The notes: generated by a model not told the origin, from the sequence alone. DNA of 61,202 nucleotides from Minisyncoccota bacterium (GCA_018060545.1 JAGOVW010000001.1:1-61202); one strand, 5' to 3'. Shown: positions 23,893-32,710, counted from the first letter of the stretch. Numbers and translations: made by a program.

Positions 23893-24267
23893 TTACATTA
23901 TTGAGAGTGTGTCTCCCTTCTTGAGGTACACGTATGCTTTCTTGCCAGAAACACGCTTACCCGTCATGCCTGTGCGGGCGTTGCGCACTGTTTTTCCTCG
24001 CACCTGGACGGTACGAACCTTAACTGGCTGCACTTTGTACACCTGTGAGATTGCCTTCGCGATCTGCATCTTGTTTGCGGCTGTAGCTACGTCAAATACG
24101 TATACACCGCGCTCTGACACATCGGTTGCCTTCTCCGTAATGCGCGGACCAACCAGCACCCACGAGAGACCTTCGGCCACGATTGCGCCAGCTACCTTTG
24201 TAGCCACTGCCTTCGTCGTAGCTTTCTTTGCTACCTTCTTCTTAGTTGTTTTTGAAAAGAGTGCCAT
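23893..24267 (-). CDS. rplW: Ribosomal protein uL23
   Basis: Exit-site protein that docks SRP and trigger factor. 124 residues; a Lys/Ala-rich N-terminal extension of about 35 residues (KKKVAKKATTKAVATK) precedes the standard domain ('LVGPRITEKATDVSERGVYVFDV', 'VRTVQVRGKTVR'). Confidence 0.95.
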   Translation of the reverse strand: MALFSKTTKKKVAKKATTKAVATKVAGAIVAEGLSWVLVGPRITEKATDVSERGVYVFDVATAANKMQIAKAISQVYKVQPVKVRTVQVRGKTVRNARTGMTGKRVSGKKAYVYLKKGDTLSIM

Positions 24268-24270
24268 ATG

Positions 24271-25002
24271 CTATGCGTTCTTAGTAGTACTGCGCTTCTC
24301 AAGGAGAGCCACTGATTCTTCTGGAGATGCTATGAGGAGGTGTTTGAAGCGGAGTACTTCGACAGGGTTGAGGTTTGATACGGCGATGACAGTGACGTTA
24401 CCGAAGTTTCGGAAACTCTTGAGTGTCGCCGCGTCAACGTGTGGTACCGCTACCAAGACTGCGTTGTTTCGGCGTGTCATGGCTGAGAAACCTTCAACTT
24501 TAGCAAGGGTTGAGAGCATTTCCTTTGCCTCCTTTGCCTTTGGAGCTGCGAAAGAGAGAGCGTCTACAAACAATACCTCGTTATCTTTAACCTTCTGAGA
24601 AAGGACCGTGAAGAGAGCCTTTGTGCGCATCTTCTTGTTGATCTTCTGAGCGTATATTTTTTCGTTGCGAGGACCGTGAGTCACACCTCCACCAATCCAA
24701 ATAGGGCTGCGAGAAGATCCGTGGCGTGAACGGCCGGTTCCCTTCTGCTTCCATGGCTTTTTGCCACCTCCACGCACTTCACCGCGATCCTTCACATGCG
24801 CAACTGCTGGGCGCGCGTTAGCCTGCATAGCAGTTACTACCTGGTGCACGAGCGATGCATTCCACGGGAGACCGAAGAGCCCTCCCGGGAGAGAAACCGT
24901 TCCTGCCTTTTTGCCACCAATAGTGTGTACAGGTGCAGAAATAGCTTCAGCTGCCGTTACCTTGGCGACTACTTTTTTTGTTGATGTTTTCTTGGTTGCC
25001 AT
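24271..25002 (-). CDS. rplD: Ribosomal protein uL4
   Basis: Exit-tunnel protein; in E. coli it also represses the S10 operon. 243 residues with a basic N-terminal extension. 'ARPAVAHVKDRGEVRGGGKKPWKQKGTGRSRHGSSRSPIW' is the conserved loop (read in pieces GGGKKPWKQKGTGRSRHGS). Order rplC-rplD-rplW-rplB is standard. Confidence 0.97.
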   Translation of the reverse strand: MATKKTSTKKVVAKVTAAEAISAPVHTIGGKKAGTVSLPGGLFGLPWNASLVHQVVTAMQANARPAVAHVKDRGEVRGGGKKPWKQKGTGRSRHGSSRSPIWIGGGVTHGPRNEKIYAQKINKKMRTKALFTVLSQKVKDNEVLFVDALSFAAPKAKEAKEMLSTLAKVEGFSAMTRRNNAVLVAVPHVDAATLKSFRNFGNVTVIAVSNLNPVEVLRFKHLLIASPEESVALLEKRSTTKNA

Positions 25003-25011
25003 AGAATTGGT

Positions 25012-25617
25012 TTAGCCGCGAATCTCGACGATTGTTCCAGGACGACCTGGGACCGCACCTGAAATGAGCATGAACTTCTTTTCCGGATCAATCTGAACAA
25101 CTTTCAGGTTAGAGACCGTGACGCGGTCACCTCCCATACGTCCTGCCATGCGCATTCCTTTTACCACACGTCCGCCAGCTCGGCCACCTCCTCCGATAGA
25201 TCCCGCTGCGCGTTCAGTGTGCTTGCGACCGTGAGTCGCGAGGTCTCCGGCAAAACCGTAGCGCTTTACCACACCCTGGAAACCCTTACCCTTCGAGATA
25301 GCTGATACTTGAATCGTATCGCCAACTGAGAAAGTGCTTACATCGATAGTCGCGCCGCGTTCTGCCTCCATGTCGCGAACCTCGCGAACTACCTTTGGTA
25401 CTGCGATATCCTTAAAATGCCCCTTCTCTGCCTTATTTGCACGCTTTTCCTTCTTCGCACCATAACCAACCTGGATAGCTTTGTAGCCATCCTTTTCAAG
25501 TGTTTTGACCTGAGTAACAGTGAGTGGACTCACTGAGATAATAGTGACCGGTGTGACACGGCCGGTCTCATCGAAGACCTGCGTCATGCGTCCTTTTGTG
25601 CCGAGTAAGAATTTCAT
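25012..25617 (-). CDS. rplC: Ribosomal protein uL3
   Basis: 50S protein near the peptidyl transferase centre. 201 residues; 'GTKGRMTQVFDETGRVTPVTII' at the N-terminus and 'VSAISKGKGFQGVVKRYGF' plus 'GRMGGDRVTVSNLKVVQID' are diagnostic. First gene of its unit; rpsJ, which normally precedes it, is separated by a foreign gene at 25760. Confidence 0.97.
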   Translation of the reverse strand: MKFLLGTKGRMTQVFDETGRVTPVTIISVSPLTVTQVKTLEKDGYKAIQVGYGAKKEKRANKAEKGHFKDIAVPKVVREVRDMEAERGATIDVSTFSVGDTIQVSAISKGKGFQGVVKRYGFAGDLATHGRKHTERAAGSIGGGGRAGGRVVKGMRMAGRMGGDRVTVSNLKVVQIDPEKKFMLISGAVPGRPGTIVEIRG

Positions 25618-25633
25618 AGTTTAAAAATGATGT

Positions 25634-25654
25634 AACCGCGCCAGCAGCGCGGTT
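25634..25654 (-). promoter_or_regulatory. Leader hairpin before rplC
   Basis: AACCGCGC/GCGCGGTT 8 bp stem in the roughly 97-base leader, 17 bases before the rplC start and followed by ATTTTT. Possible attenuator or L4-type control site; not matched to a known structure. Confidence 0.4.
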
Positions 25655-25720
25655 TCCCGTTCTGCCAGTGGTCCCTATTGGGACATGGTCGCCTTCGAGA
25701 CAAATCTCTAAGGTGCGCGC

Positions 25721-25748
25721 AGTATACCTGGACACACAGGGAATGCAA
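25721..25748 (-). promoter_or_regulatory. Promoter of rplC unit
   Basis: Minus-strand TTGCAT (25743-25748), 16-base spacer, TATACT (25721-25726), then GCGCGCACCT. The -35 and the downstream GC-rich text are shared with the rpsL promoter. Confidence 0.75.
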
Positions 25749-25759
25749 GCCTGGGCACC

Positions 25760-26179
25760 TTATGCACTGGGAGCTTTGGGCGCTGTAGGTACCTCTTCGC
25801 TAACTGGCGAGTGTTTTGAACGAACGAGTAGCCAGGAAAGTACTCCGAGTAGGAGCACACCTCCAACAATCAGAAAGGGGTTGCGTGAAGCAGTGTCTGC
25901 GGATGTCGCCTCTAACGTCTCCTCTTCTTCCGTTTCGAATGACTCCGGGGCAAATCCATACGTTCCAGACACCTCCTCAGCCGATATTCCCTGTTCAGCA
26001 GCATTCTGTGCTAGTGCCGCCGTCAGTTCATCAAGCTCTGCGTCTGAATATCCCTGTGCCGCCGCATCCTCCTGCAGCGCAGCACGAATCTGAATTTCGA
26101 GCTCTGTCTCGCCTGCTTGCGCATGGGCCGCAATCGGGAGAATGGCCGTGATGGCAAGTAGCGTAAGAAACCGTTTCAT
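25760..26179 (-). CDS. Small exported, membrane-anchored acidic protein
   Basis: 139 residues, not recognised. Signal peptide MKRFLTLLAITAILPIAAHA, a Glu/Ala-rich helical region (about 25-90; 'AAAQGYSDAELDELTAALAQ'), then a single membrane helix at about 100-117 (FLIVGGVLLLGVLSWLLV) and a short Pro-rich tail. It lies between rpsJ and rplC and splits the S10 operon. Leaderless promoter (TATAGT, 6-base gap). Likely envelope-located. Confidence 0.7.
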   Translation of the reverse strand: MKRFLTLLAITAILPIAAHAQAGETELEIQIRAALQEDAAAQGYSDAELDELTAALAQNAAEQGISAEEVSGTYGFAPESFETEEEETLEATSADTASRNPFLIVGGVLLLGVLSWLLVRSKHSPVSEEVPTAPKAPSA

Positions 26180-26185
26180 ATGGAC

Positions 26186-26191
26186 ACTATA
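26186..26191 (-). promoter_or_regulatory. -10 element for leaderless 25760 gene
   Basis: Minus-strand TATAGT with a 6-base gap to the ATG at 26179. Confidence 0.55.
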
Positions 26192-26273
26192 CCGTCACGC
26201 GGGGCACCCTGCGCTCGTTATCAACAGCAACGCAAAATATTGTGGTCGGAAGAAGAAGAATCACTCGCACATA

Positions 26274-26306
26274 ACAAAAACACCCCGCAGAGCGGGGTGT
26301 TTTTGT
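26274..26306 (-). terminator. Terminator of tuf-rpsJ
   Basis: ACAAAAACACCCCGC (26274-26288) pairs perfectly with 26292-26306; the descending arm ends in T5. Confidence 0.92.
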
Positions 26307-26313
26307 TTGATCC

Positions 26314-26655
26314 TTAAGACATCTGGACATCAATCGAAACGCCAGAGGGCAAATCGATATTGGTCAGTGCTTCAATGATCTTTGGGTTCGGGTTCAGAAT
26401 ATCAATGACTCGCTTGTGTACGCGCATCTCGAACTGTTCTCGCGAATCCTTGTCGATGAATGCCGCACGGTTCACCGTGTACTTCTTGATGTCCGTCGGC
26501 AGAGGGATAGGGCCAACCACAGAGGCATTAAGTCGAGCGGCTGTGTCAATAATCTGTTTGACCGCCCCGTCCAAGACGCGGTGCTCATAGGCACGCACCT
26601 TGATACGGAGTTTTCCGCCTTCTGATTTCTTTTTTGCCTTCGTTTTGGTTGTCAT
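26314..26655 (-). CDS. rpsJ: Ribosomal protein uS10
   Basis: 30S protein and NusE transcription factor partner. 113 residues; 'LRIKVRAYEHRVLDGAVKQI', 'VVGPIPLPTDIKKYTVNRA' and 'RVIDILNPNPKIIEALTNIDLPSGVSIDV' are diagnostic. Follows tuf by about 54 bases and is terminated right after its stop, so it is not cotranscribed with rplC. Confidence 0.97.
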   Translation of the reverse strand: MTTKTKAKKKSEGGKLRIKVRAYEHRVLDGAVKQIIDTAARLNASVVGPIPLPTDIKKYTVNRAAFIDKDSREQFEMRVHKRVIDILNPNPKIIEALTNIDLPSGVSIDVQMS

Positions 26656-26709
26656 AGTTCAGCGAGCGCACACTACACGAATTTTTTCCGATAGTCAAAC
26701 CACCAGAAC

Positions 26710-27912
26710 CTACGCAACAATCTTGGTCACTACGCCAGCACCTACTGTCTTACCACCCTCGCGGATAGCAAAGCGCTGCTGATCTTCAAGTGCGATTGGG
26801 CCTACCAACTTCACCTTAAAGGTGACGGTGTCGCCAGGCATAACCATCTCCACACCTTCCTTAAGGGTTACTTCGCCGGTCACGTCCGTAGTACGAACGT
26901 AAAACTGTGGCTTGTATCCTGAGAAGAACGGCGTGTGACGTCCACCCTCTTCTTTCGAGAGAATGTACACTTCAGCCTCAAACTCAGTGTGAGGAGTAAC
27001 TGAACCTGGGGCACAGAGTACCTGCCCGCGATGCACATCGTCCTTCTTTGCACTGCGCAGAAGGATTCCTGCGTTGTCGCCAGCCTGTCCAGAATCGAGC
27101 TGCTTGTTGAACATTTCGATACCAGTGATGGTCGTCTTTGCTGTTGGCTTTACACCGACAATTTCAACTTCCGCACCTACCTTAATGCTGCCGCGCTCAA
27201 TACGGCCAGTAACTACTGTTCCACGACCTTCGATAGAGAAGATGTCTTCGATAGGCATCAAGAATGGCTTATCCATCTCACGAACTGGTGTCGGGATGAA
27301 TTCGTCTACAGCCTTGATGAGCTCGAGAATCTTTGCTGCCCATGGATCAGTGATAGAAGTAGCTTCGAGTGCCTTGAGTGAAGAACCGCGGATGACCGGT
27401 ACGTTTGCACCGTCATACTGCTGCTTCGTCAAGAGCTCACGAATCTCTTCTTCAACGAGATCGATAAGGTCGTTATCGTCCACCATGTCACACTTGTTGA
27501 GGTACACGATGATCTTCGGCACACCCACCTGGCGAGCCAAGAGAATGTGTTCGCGTGTCTGAGGCATTGCACCATCTGGAGCAGCTACCACGAGGATAGC
27601 ACCGTCCATCTGAGCAGCACCGGTGATCATGTTCTTAATGTAGTCTGCGTGACCCGGAGCATCCACGTGAGCATAGTGCCTGTTCGGCGTCCAGTACTCA
27701 GAGTGGTGAATAGAAATCGTAATACCACGCGCCTTTTCTTCAGGTGCGTTGTCAATACCATCAACCCCTTCCACGCGAGCGCCGTAACCCTGGTCCTTCG
27801 CCATATCGAGGACTTTCAGAATTGCAGCAGTCGTGGTGGTCTTGCCGTGGTCCACGTGTCCGATGGTACCAACGTTCACGTGCGGCTTGGAACGGTCAAA
27901 TACATCTGCCAT
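26710..27912 (-). CDS. tuf: Elongation factor Tu
   Basis: GTPase that delivers aminoacyl-tRNA. 400 residues from [14 protein letters not shown] at 27912 fits the family, a second ATG two codons upstream is possible. G1 GHVDHGKT, G3 DAPGHADY (usual DCPGH), G4 NKCD, and 'RGITI' in switch I are present. Promoter is a good TTGACG-17-TACGAT at 28058. First gene of tuf-rpsJ. Confidence 0.98.
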   Translation of the reverse strand: MADVFDRSKPHVNVGTIGHVDHGKTTTTAAILKVLDMAKDQGYGARVEGVDGIDNAPEEKARGITISIHHSEYWTPNRHYAHVDAPGHADYIKNMITGAAQMDGAILVVAAPDGAMPQTREHILLARQVGVPKIIVYLNKCDMVDDNDLIDLVEEEIRELLTKQQYDGANVPVIRGSSLKALEATSITDPWAAKILELIKAVDEFIPTPVREMDKPFLMPIEDIFSIEGRGTVVTGRIERGSIKVGAEVEIVGVKPTAKTTITGIEMFNKQLDSGQAGDNAGILLRSAKKDDVHRGQVLCAPGSVTPHTEFEAEVYILSKEEGGRHTPFFSGYKPQFYVRTTDVTGEVTLKEGVEMVMPGDTVTFKVKLVGPIALEDQQRFAIREGGKTVGAGVVTKIVA

Positions 27913-28057
27913 ATCCATGTGTGCGCGTACGCTTGCGGAGGAGAGAGCGCGAGAACACTCTATCTCACCCGAAAACGTGTCTGCGCTAATTAACGTTTAT
28001 AACTAATTTCGACTTAGGTGCTGACGCAAAAATAAAAAGCGCCTGCGCCGTCCCCGT

Positions 28058-28086
28058 ATCGTAAACAAATGAGAGAGAGACGTCAA
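28058..28086 (-). promoter_or_regulatory. Promoter of tuf-rpsJ
   Basis: Minus-strand TTGACG (28081-28086), 17-base spacer, TACGAT (28058-28063), followed by an approximately 140-base leader. The gap 27913-28130 holds this leader and the divergent start of the next gene. Confidence 0.75.
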
Positions 28087-28130
28087 GGAAATGTGCTCGA
28101 ACCGAGCAAGCGGACACCCCGAGGTGTATC

Positions 28131-28862
28131 ATGCATTTCATGGAGCACGACCAACCAGCGTCATTGCATCGCTTCGTGCGCAGCCTGCGAAAGGGATTTT
28201 CTTCAGCGCCAGAGAACAAAGTACTACCCGTCACCACAGAAAAGCGCTATGAGCGCATGCCTCAGCTGCAGCTTCCTGCCCCAGATGTAATCACCACGGG
28301 ACTGACCGACGTAATTCTGGAGCGACAGTCTTTAAGTGGCAAAGATGCCAAGATGCAGCCCCTATCTCTGCCTCTGCAAACGTGCAGTAACCTCCTTGGT
28401 AATGCTGTGGCCGCACGTGGGTATCACAAACGAGGGTACCCCTCTGGTGGAGGCCTCACCCCCATTGAGCTGTACCTCGTGGGGACACTTGAAGGTTCTG
28501 CCACGCCGATGGTGTACCACTACGCACCCACCATTCACACACTTGAAGCGCTGTGGCCAGTCACCGCACCCACGATGGCCCAACTCATCAACACGGAGCG
28601 CTCTACAAGAGGCTCACACGTAATAATCCTTACCGCTCGCTGGGGGCAGGCCACTCAAAAATATCGCGGCTTTTCTTACTATCTTGCATTACTAGAGGCA
28701 GGTCACTTGGCGCAAAATCTACTCTTGTGTGCGACCGCTCTTGCCGTTCCGGCACGACCTATAGGTGGCTTTGATGATGCATTGGCTACCTCGCTTCTTG
28801 ATCTTCACGAGAGGGGCGAAGACGCCTTGTATGTGATCACTTTTTCGCCAAAGAACGGCTAG
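28131..28862 (+). CDS. SagB/ThcOx-type nitroreductase-like dehydrogenase
   Basis: 243 residues. 'GYPSGGGLTPIELYLV' (residues 102-117) corresponds to the RxYPSAGxLxPLELYLV box of SagB-type dehydrogenases, followed by VYHYAP (128-133), 'HVIILTARWGQATQKYRGFSYYLALLEAGHLAQNLLL' (read as VIILTA, KYRGFSYYLALLEAGH, AQNL) and 'IGGFDD' (211-216). These FMN enzymes oxidise azolines to azoles in thiazole/oxazole-modified peptides. The N-terminal RxSxRxF box is only 'LERQSLSGKD'. ATG at 28140 is an alternative start. Convergent with, and overlapping by four bases, the 28859 gene. Part of the YcaO/Cys-rich-peptide locus. Confidence 0.78.
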   Translation: MHFMEHDQPASLHRFVRSLRKGFSSAPENKVLPVTTEKRYERMPQLQLPAPDVITTGLTDVILERQSLSGKDAKMQPLSLPLQTCSNLLGNAVAARGYHKRGYPSGGGLTPIELYLVGTLEGSATPMVYHYAPTIHTLEALWPVTAPTMAQLINTERSTRGSHVIILTARWGQATQKYRGFSYYLALLEAGHLAQNLLLCATALAVPARPIGGFDDALATSLLDLHERGEDALYVITFSPKNG

Positions 28863-30001
28863 AACGTGAGCCCGAACTGTGCCAAAAGCCCTTTGAATGC
28901 GTCGTTTTCTGCTGCAAGCAGTTTGTATGTTGAGTACTGATACCCACGATCATCGGCCTTCTGTGCGGCGAGACGTTTTGCGGTCGCAACGAACACTGCT
29001 TCATGCATTTGAGGGTTCTTCTGTACAAACCCTACAATTTTTTCCAGCGCACCATCTGTATCTGCGTCGTATTCATCTCCAAGCCGCGACATGACTCCGG
29101 CATAAGTAACGAGAATTGGCGGGATACGCGCTTCCAGATAATTGTCACGACCGTTTGCTGCTACGAGCTGCTGATAGAGCGCGACCGCCTGGTCAGCATT
29201 TTCCTTCAGCTTTGGCAGGTACTGCGGGTCTTTGAGGGCTGCTGCGCCGTACATCGAACTTTTCCAGGTCAACATACGCATCTGCGCGCGGTATGTGTCC
29301 CCCACTGCCATGTTCTTCATTTCGGCTTCGTTAAGTGCAACCGCAGCTTCCACCTTCGCAATACCTTCCGTTATGTGCTCGGACACGCCTTTCGCGGTGA
29401 GTGATTTTGCCACATTCACTGCAGTGATGTGCGGCAGAGACAGTACAACTTGTGACACGGAAGTTGGTCGCAAGGTCATTCCGTACTCTGCAAGAGCAAC
29501 GGCGGACGCATCAATGGTGTCTTTCTTCATTGATACGAGAGGGCTACCTTCTCTGAAGAAATAATCGTACAGGTCTTTGTCACGACTTACCAAAAGCTGC
29601 TCGATGATGGTGTTCAAGTGAGATGCCTGGACCACAGGGTTCCCTTCTGCAAGACGATAGGACTCTTCCGCAAGCTGAGCAGCCTTAAGCTGTTCTGCAG
29701 GCAAAGCAGACATAAAACGGACAAACTGCTCTGTGGGTTCGCCGGTTCCTCCGGGAGGGAGGAGCGCCAGTGCGGCATCAAAGTCACCCGAAACGAGCAA
29801 CTGCTTGAAGACTTGCTCTGGTGTCAGGCGCGTCTCCTCGGCGATAAAAAGTGTGTCATAAAAGTAAACGACGCTTCCCAATGCAACAATGACCAAGACA
29901 GCGAGTGCGATGTAGAGATTTTTTTGCAGTCCCTCTATGGTAACTGGCTCTTTTGGTGTTTGGTCCGCCTGTGCGTCTGGCTGTTCAATAACAAGTGACA
30001 T
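28859..30001 (-). CDS. Membrane-anchored helical protein downstream of the Cys-rich peptide
   Basis: 380 residues, not recognised. Short cytoplasmic N-terminus, one membrane helix at about 28-48 (LYIALAVLVIVALGSVVYFY), then about 330 residues of predicted helices without Cys that could form TPR-like pairs ('FKQLLVSGDFDAALALLPPGG'). It starts 26 bases after the Cys-rich peptide stops and has no promoter of its own, so the two form an operon. It could anchor, transport or give immunity to a modified peptide; this is inference only. Confidence 0.7.
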   Translation of the reverse strand: MSLVIEQPDAQADQTPKEPVTIEGLQKNLYIALAVLVIVALGSVVYFYDTLFIAEETRLTPEQVFKQLLVSGDFDAALALLPPGGTGEPTEQFVRFMSALPAEQLKAAQLAEESYRLAEGNPVVQASHLNTIIEQLLVSRDKDLYDYFFREGSPLVSMKKDTIDASAVALAEYGMTLRPTSVSQVVLSLPHITAVNVAKSLTAKGVSEHITEGIAKVEAAVALNEAEMKNMAVGDTYRAQMRMLTWKSSMYGAAALKDPQYLPKLKENADQAVALYQQLVAANGRDNYLEARIPPILVTYAGVMSRLGDEYDADTDGALEKIVGFVQKNPQMHEAVFVATAKRLAAQKADDRGYQYSTYKLLAAENDAFKGLLAQFGLTF

Positions 30002-30027
30002 ATGTCTTTGTTTGGTTAGCTAGTTAC

Positions 30028-30282
30028 TTATTCCCCAGGGGATCCCGCGCACCCAGCATCGCTACCACTGTCACTGCAACTGTCATCGCCACAACTACCC
30101 ACACATGAACTGCAGGTTGAACACGAATCGCATGACGGGACATCGGCATGAGCAACACCGTCGCCTTCAAGCGACACTGTGCTCCCTTTTACGCGAATAG
30201 AGGGCACGATAACTGAGACGGCAAGTACCAAGAGGCCCGCAGCGGCAAACGCATAACGTGATATACGACGGAAGGTGTACAT
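30028..30282 (-). CDS. Membrane-anchored Cys/Ser-rich peptide, candidate RiPP precursor
   Basis: 84 residues: basic N-terminus, a hydrophobic helix at about 10-29, a Gly/Val linker, then a tail from residue 50 with Cys at 51, 54, 57, 60, 64, 69 and 78. The spacing C-x2-C-x2-C-x2-C-x3-C with Ser, Thr, Gly and Asp between resembles the C-x-x repeats of heterocycloanthracin-type precursors. It is divergent from the YcaO gene and near a SagB-like gene, which makes it the likely substrate. Alternatively it is a metal- or disulfide-binding lipoprotein-like peptide. TACAAT 6 bases before the ATG predicts a leaderless mRNA. Confidence 0.72.
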   Translation of the reverse strand: MYTFRRISRYAFAAAGLLVLAVSVIVPSIRVKGSTVSLEGDGVAHADVPSCDSCSTCSSCVGSCGDDSCSDSGSDAGCAGSPGE

Positions 30283-30288
30283 GCACTG

Positions 30289-30294
30289 ATTGTA
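30289..30294 (-). promoter_or_regulatory. -10 element for leaderless Cys-rich peptide operon
   Basis: Minus-strand TACAAT with a 6-base gap to the ATG at 30282. Divergent from the YcaO promoter 62 bases away. Confidence 0.6.
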
Positions 30295-30355
30295 CTCGTG
30301 CGTGGTTCATACAGTTTGCAACGCTGTGTATAACCACACAAAAAAATGCCCATGG

Positions 30356-30361
30356 TAGAGT
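30356..30361 (+). promoter_or_regulatory. Extended -10 for leaderless YcaO operon
   Basis: TGGTAGAGT (extended -10) ends 6 bases before the ATG at 30368. Confidence 0.55.
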
Positions 30362-30367
30362 GCTTTT

Positions 30368-31678
30368 ATGCTCTCTGGTCTTCAGCGCGCCCAGCTTGAA
30401 GCTAAACTCTTATGGGAACAGCTGGGATTCAAGACACCTTCCGACGATGCCCACGCTCTTGAAACAGAAGAGCTTCTGCGTGCGCACCTCCTCGATCAGC
30501 ATGTTATTACCAGCAGTCGATGGAAAGAAGCCCTCGCTGATGAACCTCATTTCTATCAGCACAGTGTATCGATTGATTCAGTGGGTGGTAACGCCGGTGG
30601 CACATCACTTTCTCGATCACGAGCTATGCGCACCGCGCTTGCTGAAGCGGTCGAGCGCAAAATATGGCTCACGGAAACAGGTCACATAGGACAATCGCCG
30701 CGAATGCCTGCCTCCCAGCTACCCACAAATACCCCTCGAGCGTCGGCGTATGTCCTTTCAGATAATACGCATGCAGCTCATGGAGAACACGTTGACGAAC
30801 TCTCCCTCCAATGGACTTCAGCGTTCTCATATACTAGAAACCGTTCGAGCTTTGTGCCAAGCCAGCTCCTAAGTGCAGCCTACGCAAGACAGAGCGGCGA
30901 AGTGCTCCTACGCCAGCCCATCACCACGGGGCTCGCCACGGCACCCACGCGACTGCAATCACTTCTCTCGGGCACACTTGAAGTCATCGAGAGAGACGCC
31001 ATTATGGTGACCTGGCTCGGTGGCGTCAGCCCTGTCCGCATCGCACATGATTCGTTAACAGCCGACTCACCTGATCTGAAGACCTTTCTCAAAACGTGCG
31101 AGCAGTACTCTCTTACCGTGGACTTTGTGCAACTTTTTAGCGACGCTCCGACCTACACAATCATGGCCGTCGTGCGCGATGGGCGCATGATGCCGCCTAT
31201 TGCGGTAGGAGCCTCGGCTGGCCAGGATAGTGGTGCATGCGCCCTTAAAGCACTCCTGGAGGCTCTGCGAGCTCGTCAGAACTCTCGCGGACAGCGCACC
31301 AAGCAACCAGCAGAGCAAAACAGCAGACTCCTCTTCTGGTCGCAACCAGACCATGCCACGCATGCGGCATTTCTCACCAAGGGACCCATTACTTCTTTGC
31401 AGAAAGCACCGTGGCACCATGAAAGTTCCCGTCTTCATTTCAAGCGTTTGTGTTCCTGGGCACGCGCGTCAGCGTATGACGTATTAGCAGCAAACCTCTC
31501 ACACGGCGAGGCAAATATTCCCGGGTGGCACATATACCAGGTAGTCATCCCCCAACTCCAGCCATTACACCAAGACGAGAGCCAAAAAAGCACGTATGGC
31601 ACAAGAATCGAGTCGGTTATCAGAGGGTGCGGTCACGAGCTTACAAGCATTAATACGGTGCGTCATCCGTTCTTCTGA
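30368..31678 (+). CDS. YcaO-domain ATP-dependent cyclodehydratase-like protein
   Basis: 436 residues. YcaO enzymes activate peptide backbone amides with ATP, forming azolines from Cys/Ser/Thr, or thioamides. Seen here: GGTSLSRSRAMRTALAEAVER (read GGTS..., AEAVER at 92-97), TTGLATAP at 186-193, 'SGTLEVIERDAIMVTWL' at 201-217 and 'AVGASAGQDSGACALKALLEALRAR', the ATP/Mg-binding helices of the family. The C-terminus ends NTVRHPFF, close to but not the PxPxP end of azoline-forming members. The usual E1-like partner domain is not adjacent. Operonic with 31681 (2-base gap). Confidence 0.82.
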   Translation: MLSGLQRAQLEAKLLWEQLGFKTPSDDAHALETEELLRAHLLDQHVITSSRWKEALADEPHFYQHSVSIDSVGGNAGGTSLSRSRAMRTALAEAVERKIWLTETGHIGQSPRMPASQLPTNTPRASAYVLSDNTHAAHGEHVDELSLQWTSAFSYTRNRSSFVPSQLLSAAYARQSGEVLLRQPITTGLATAPTRLQSLLSGTLEVIERDAIMVTWLGGVSPVRIAHDSLTADSPDLKTFLKTCEQYSLTVDFVQLFSDAPTYTIMAVVRDGRMMPPIAVGASAGQDSGACALKALLEALRARQNSRGQRTKQPAEQNSRLLFWSQPDHATHAAFLTKGPITSLQKAPWHHESSRLHFKRLCSWARASAYDVLAANLSHGEANIPGWHIYQVVIPQLQPLHQDESQKSTYGTRIESVIRGCGHELTSINTVRHPFF

Positions 31679-31680
31679 CC

Positions 31681-32703
31681 ATGCATCAAACGACGATATC
31701 CATTCTAGTGGGGTGCGTATGTATCATCGCTGCAGCCACCATTCTGTATTCAAAGACGTCATTTGAGAATGCCGCAGCCCCACGTGCGCGCGACGTCGTC
31801 AGCGAACCGCTTTTACGTGTATATGCCAACGAACATGGCAGCACGAGCACGGTGGCATTCGTTCGCCGTGAAGCACGCCGCTTCTCTGCTGCAGACCAGC
31901 ATCTCTCTGCGCACGCACTCGGCCAGATACTCTTCGAGAGAGAGGGTGCTACCGCAGCTTTCCAACTCTGCGGCGCTCTGTTTGGGTACGGATGCCTACA
32001 CCAAATTGTGTCCCAAGTAAGCCCCGAGCAAGGCATTGAGACAGCACTCGACGCGGAACGTGTGTGCCGAGAAATTGCACCTCGAGCACGCGGGGATTGT
32101 CTGCATGCTGCAGGTCACAGTATTATTTTTTCGCGTGGCTACACCGAAGAAGCCGCGCGCGAAAGTTTTGCAGAGTGCGAGAAGACCATGGATGCCACCG
32201 CCTTCGACACCGAGCAGAGCTGTTATGGAGGCGCGTTTATGGAATACAACATGCGCTTCATGCAGGACGGTGCGTTCAATGGCGGACATGCGCGAGCCTC
32301 AACCGTTCCCTTTTGCTTGAGCCTGAATACGGAAACGGCACGACGCACCTGTATTTTTTGGATGGCACCTAAAGTGCATGCTGCTCTAGGATTTAGGTAT
32401 ACGGACACAGTATTCAGGACGTTAGGTCGGTTCTGCAACGACAGTGTTCCTGAACAGTACCGTGACGCTTGCATGGAGAGCGTTGGTCGCAGTATTGGTC
32501 TCATTGGATACATCTCCAACGAACAAGCTGCTCACTACTGTGAAGTAGCGACGCAAGGAACGCCCTACAATGAGGGGTGCGTGGAATGGGCAGCACGGAC
32601 CATCACCGCAAGCAACGCAAACTCAGACATTACGGGCCTTTGCGACACACTGAAAGAACACGCACCTGCGTGCATGTCCTTTTCAAAGACGTTTATTCGC
32701 TAG
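31681..32703 (+). CDS. Secreted/anchored paired-Cys repeat protein 1 (YcaO-linked)
   Basis: 340 residues: N-terminal membrane anchor or signal (about 5-24), then an alpha-helical solenoid. Six units follow the pattern C-x(8-18)-C, e.g. C..RGDCLHAAGH, C..TEQSCYGGAFME, C..ARRTCIFWM, C..YRDACMESVG, C..NEGCVEWAA, C..APACMS. An upstream box SAHALGQILF and FGYGCLHQ recalls the H-x3-H-x2-G and C-HG elements of its two paralogues at 37610 and 58444. The start lies two bases after the YcaO stop, so it is translationally linked. Likely extracytoplasmic with disulfides; possibly binds metal or the modified peptide. Family not recognised. Confidence 0.75.
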   Translation: MHQTTISILVGCVCIIAAATILYSKTSFENAAAPRARDVVSEPLLRVYANEHGSTSTVAFVRREARRFSAADQHLSAHALGQILFEREGATAAFQLCGALFGYGCLHQIVSQVSPEQGIETALDAERVCREIAPRARGDCLHAAGHSIIFSRGYTEEAARESFAECEKTMDATAFDTEQSCYGGAFMEYNMRFMQDGAFNGGHARASTVPFCLSLNTETARRTCIFWMAPKVHAALGFRYTDTVFRTLGRFCNDSVPEQYRDACMESVGRSIGLIGYISNEQAAHYCEVATQGTPYNEGCVEWAARTITASNANSDITGLCDTLKEHAPACMSFSKTFIR

Positions 32704-32710
32704 AAAGTGC

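Noticed and set aside
25634-25654. rplC leader as the E. coli-type L4 attenuator of the S10 operon
   Set aside because: Much shorter and without the multi-hairpin structure; rpsJ is not even in this unit.
28131-28142. Leaderless start of the SagB-like gene at 28140 from TATCAT at 28127
   Set aside because: The -10 overlaps the first ATG and lacks a -35 or TGn; left as an alternative only.
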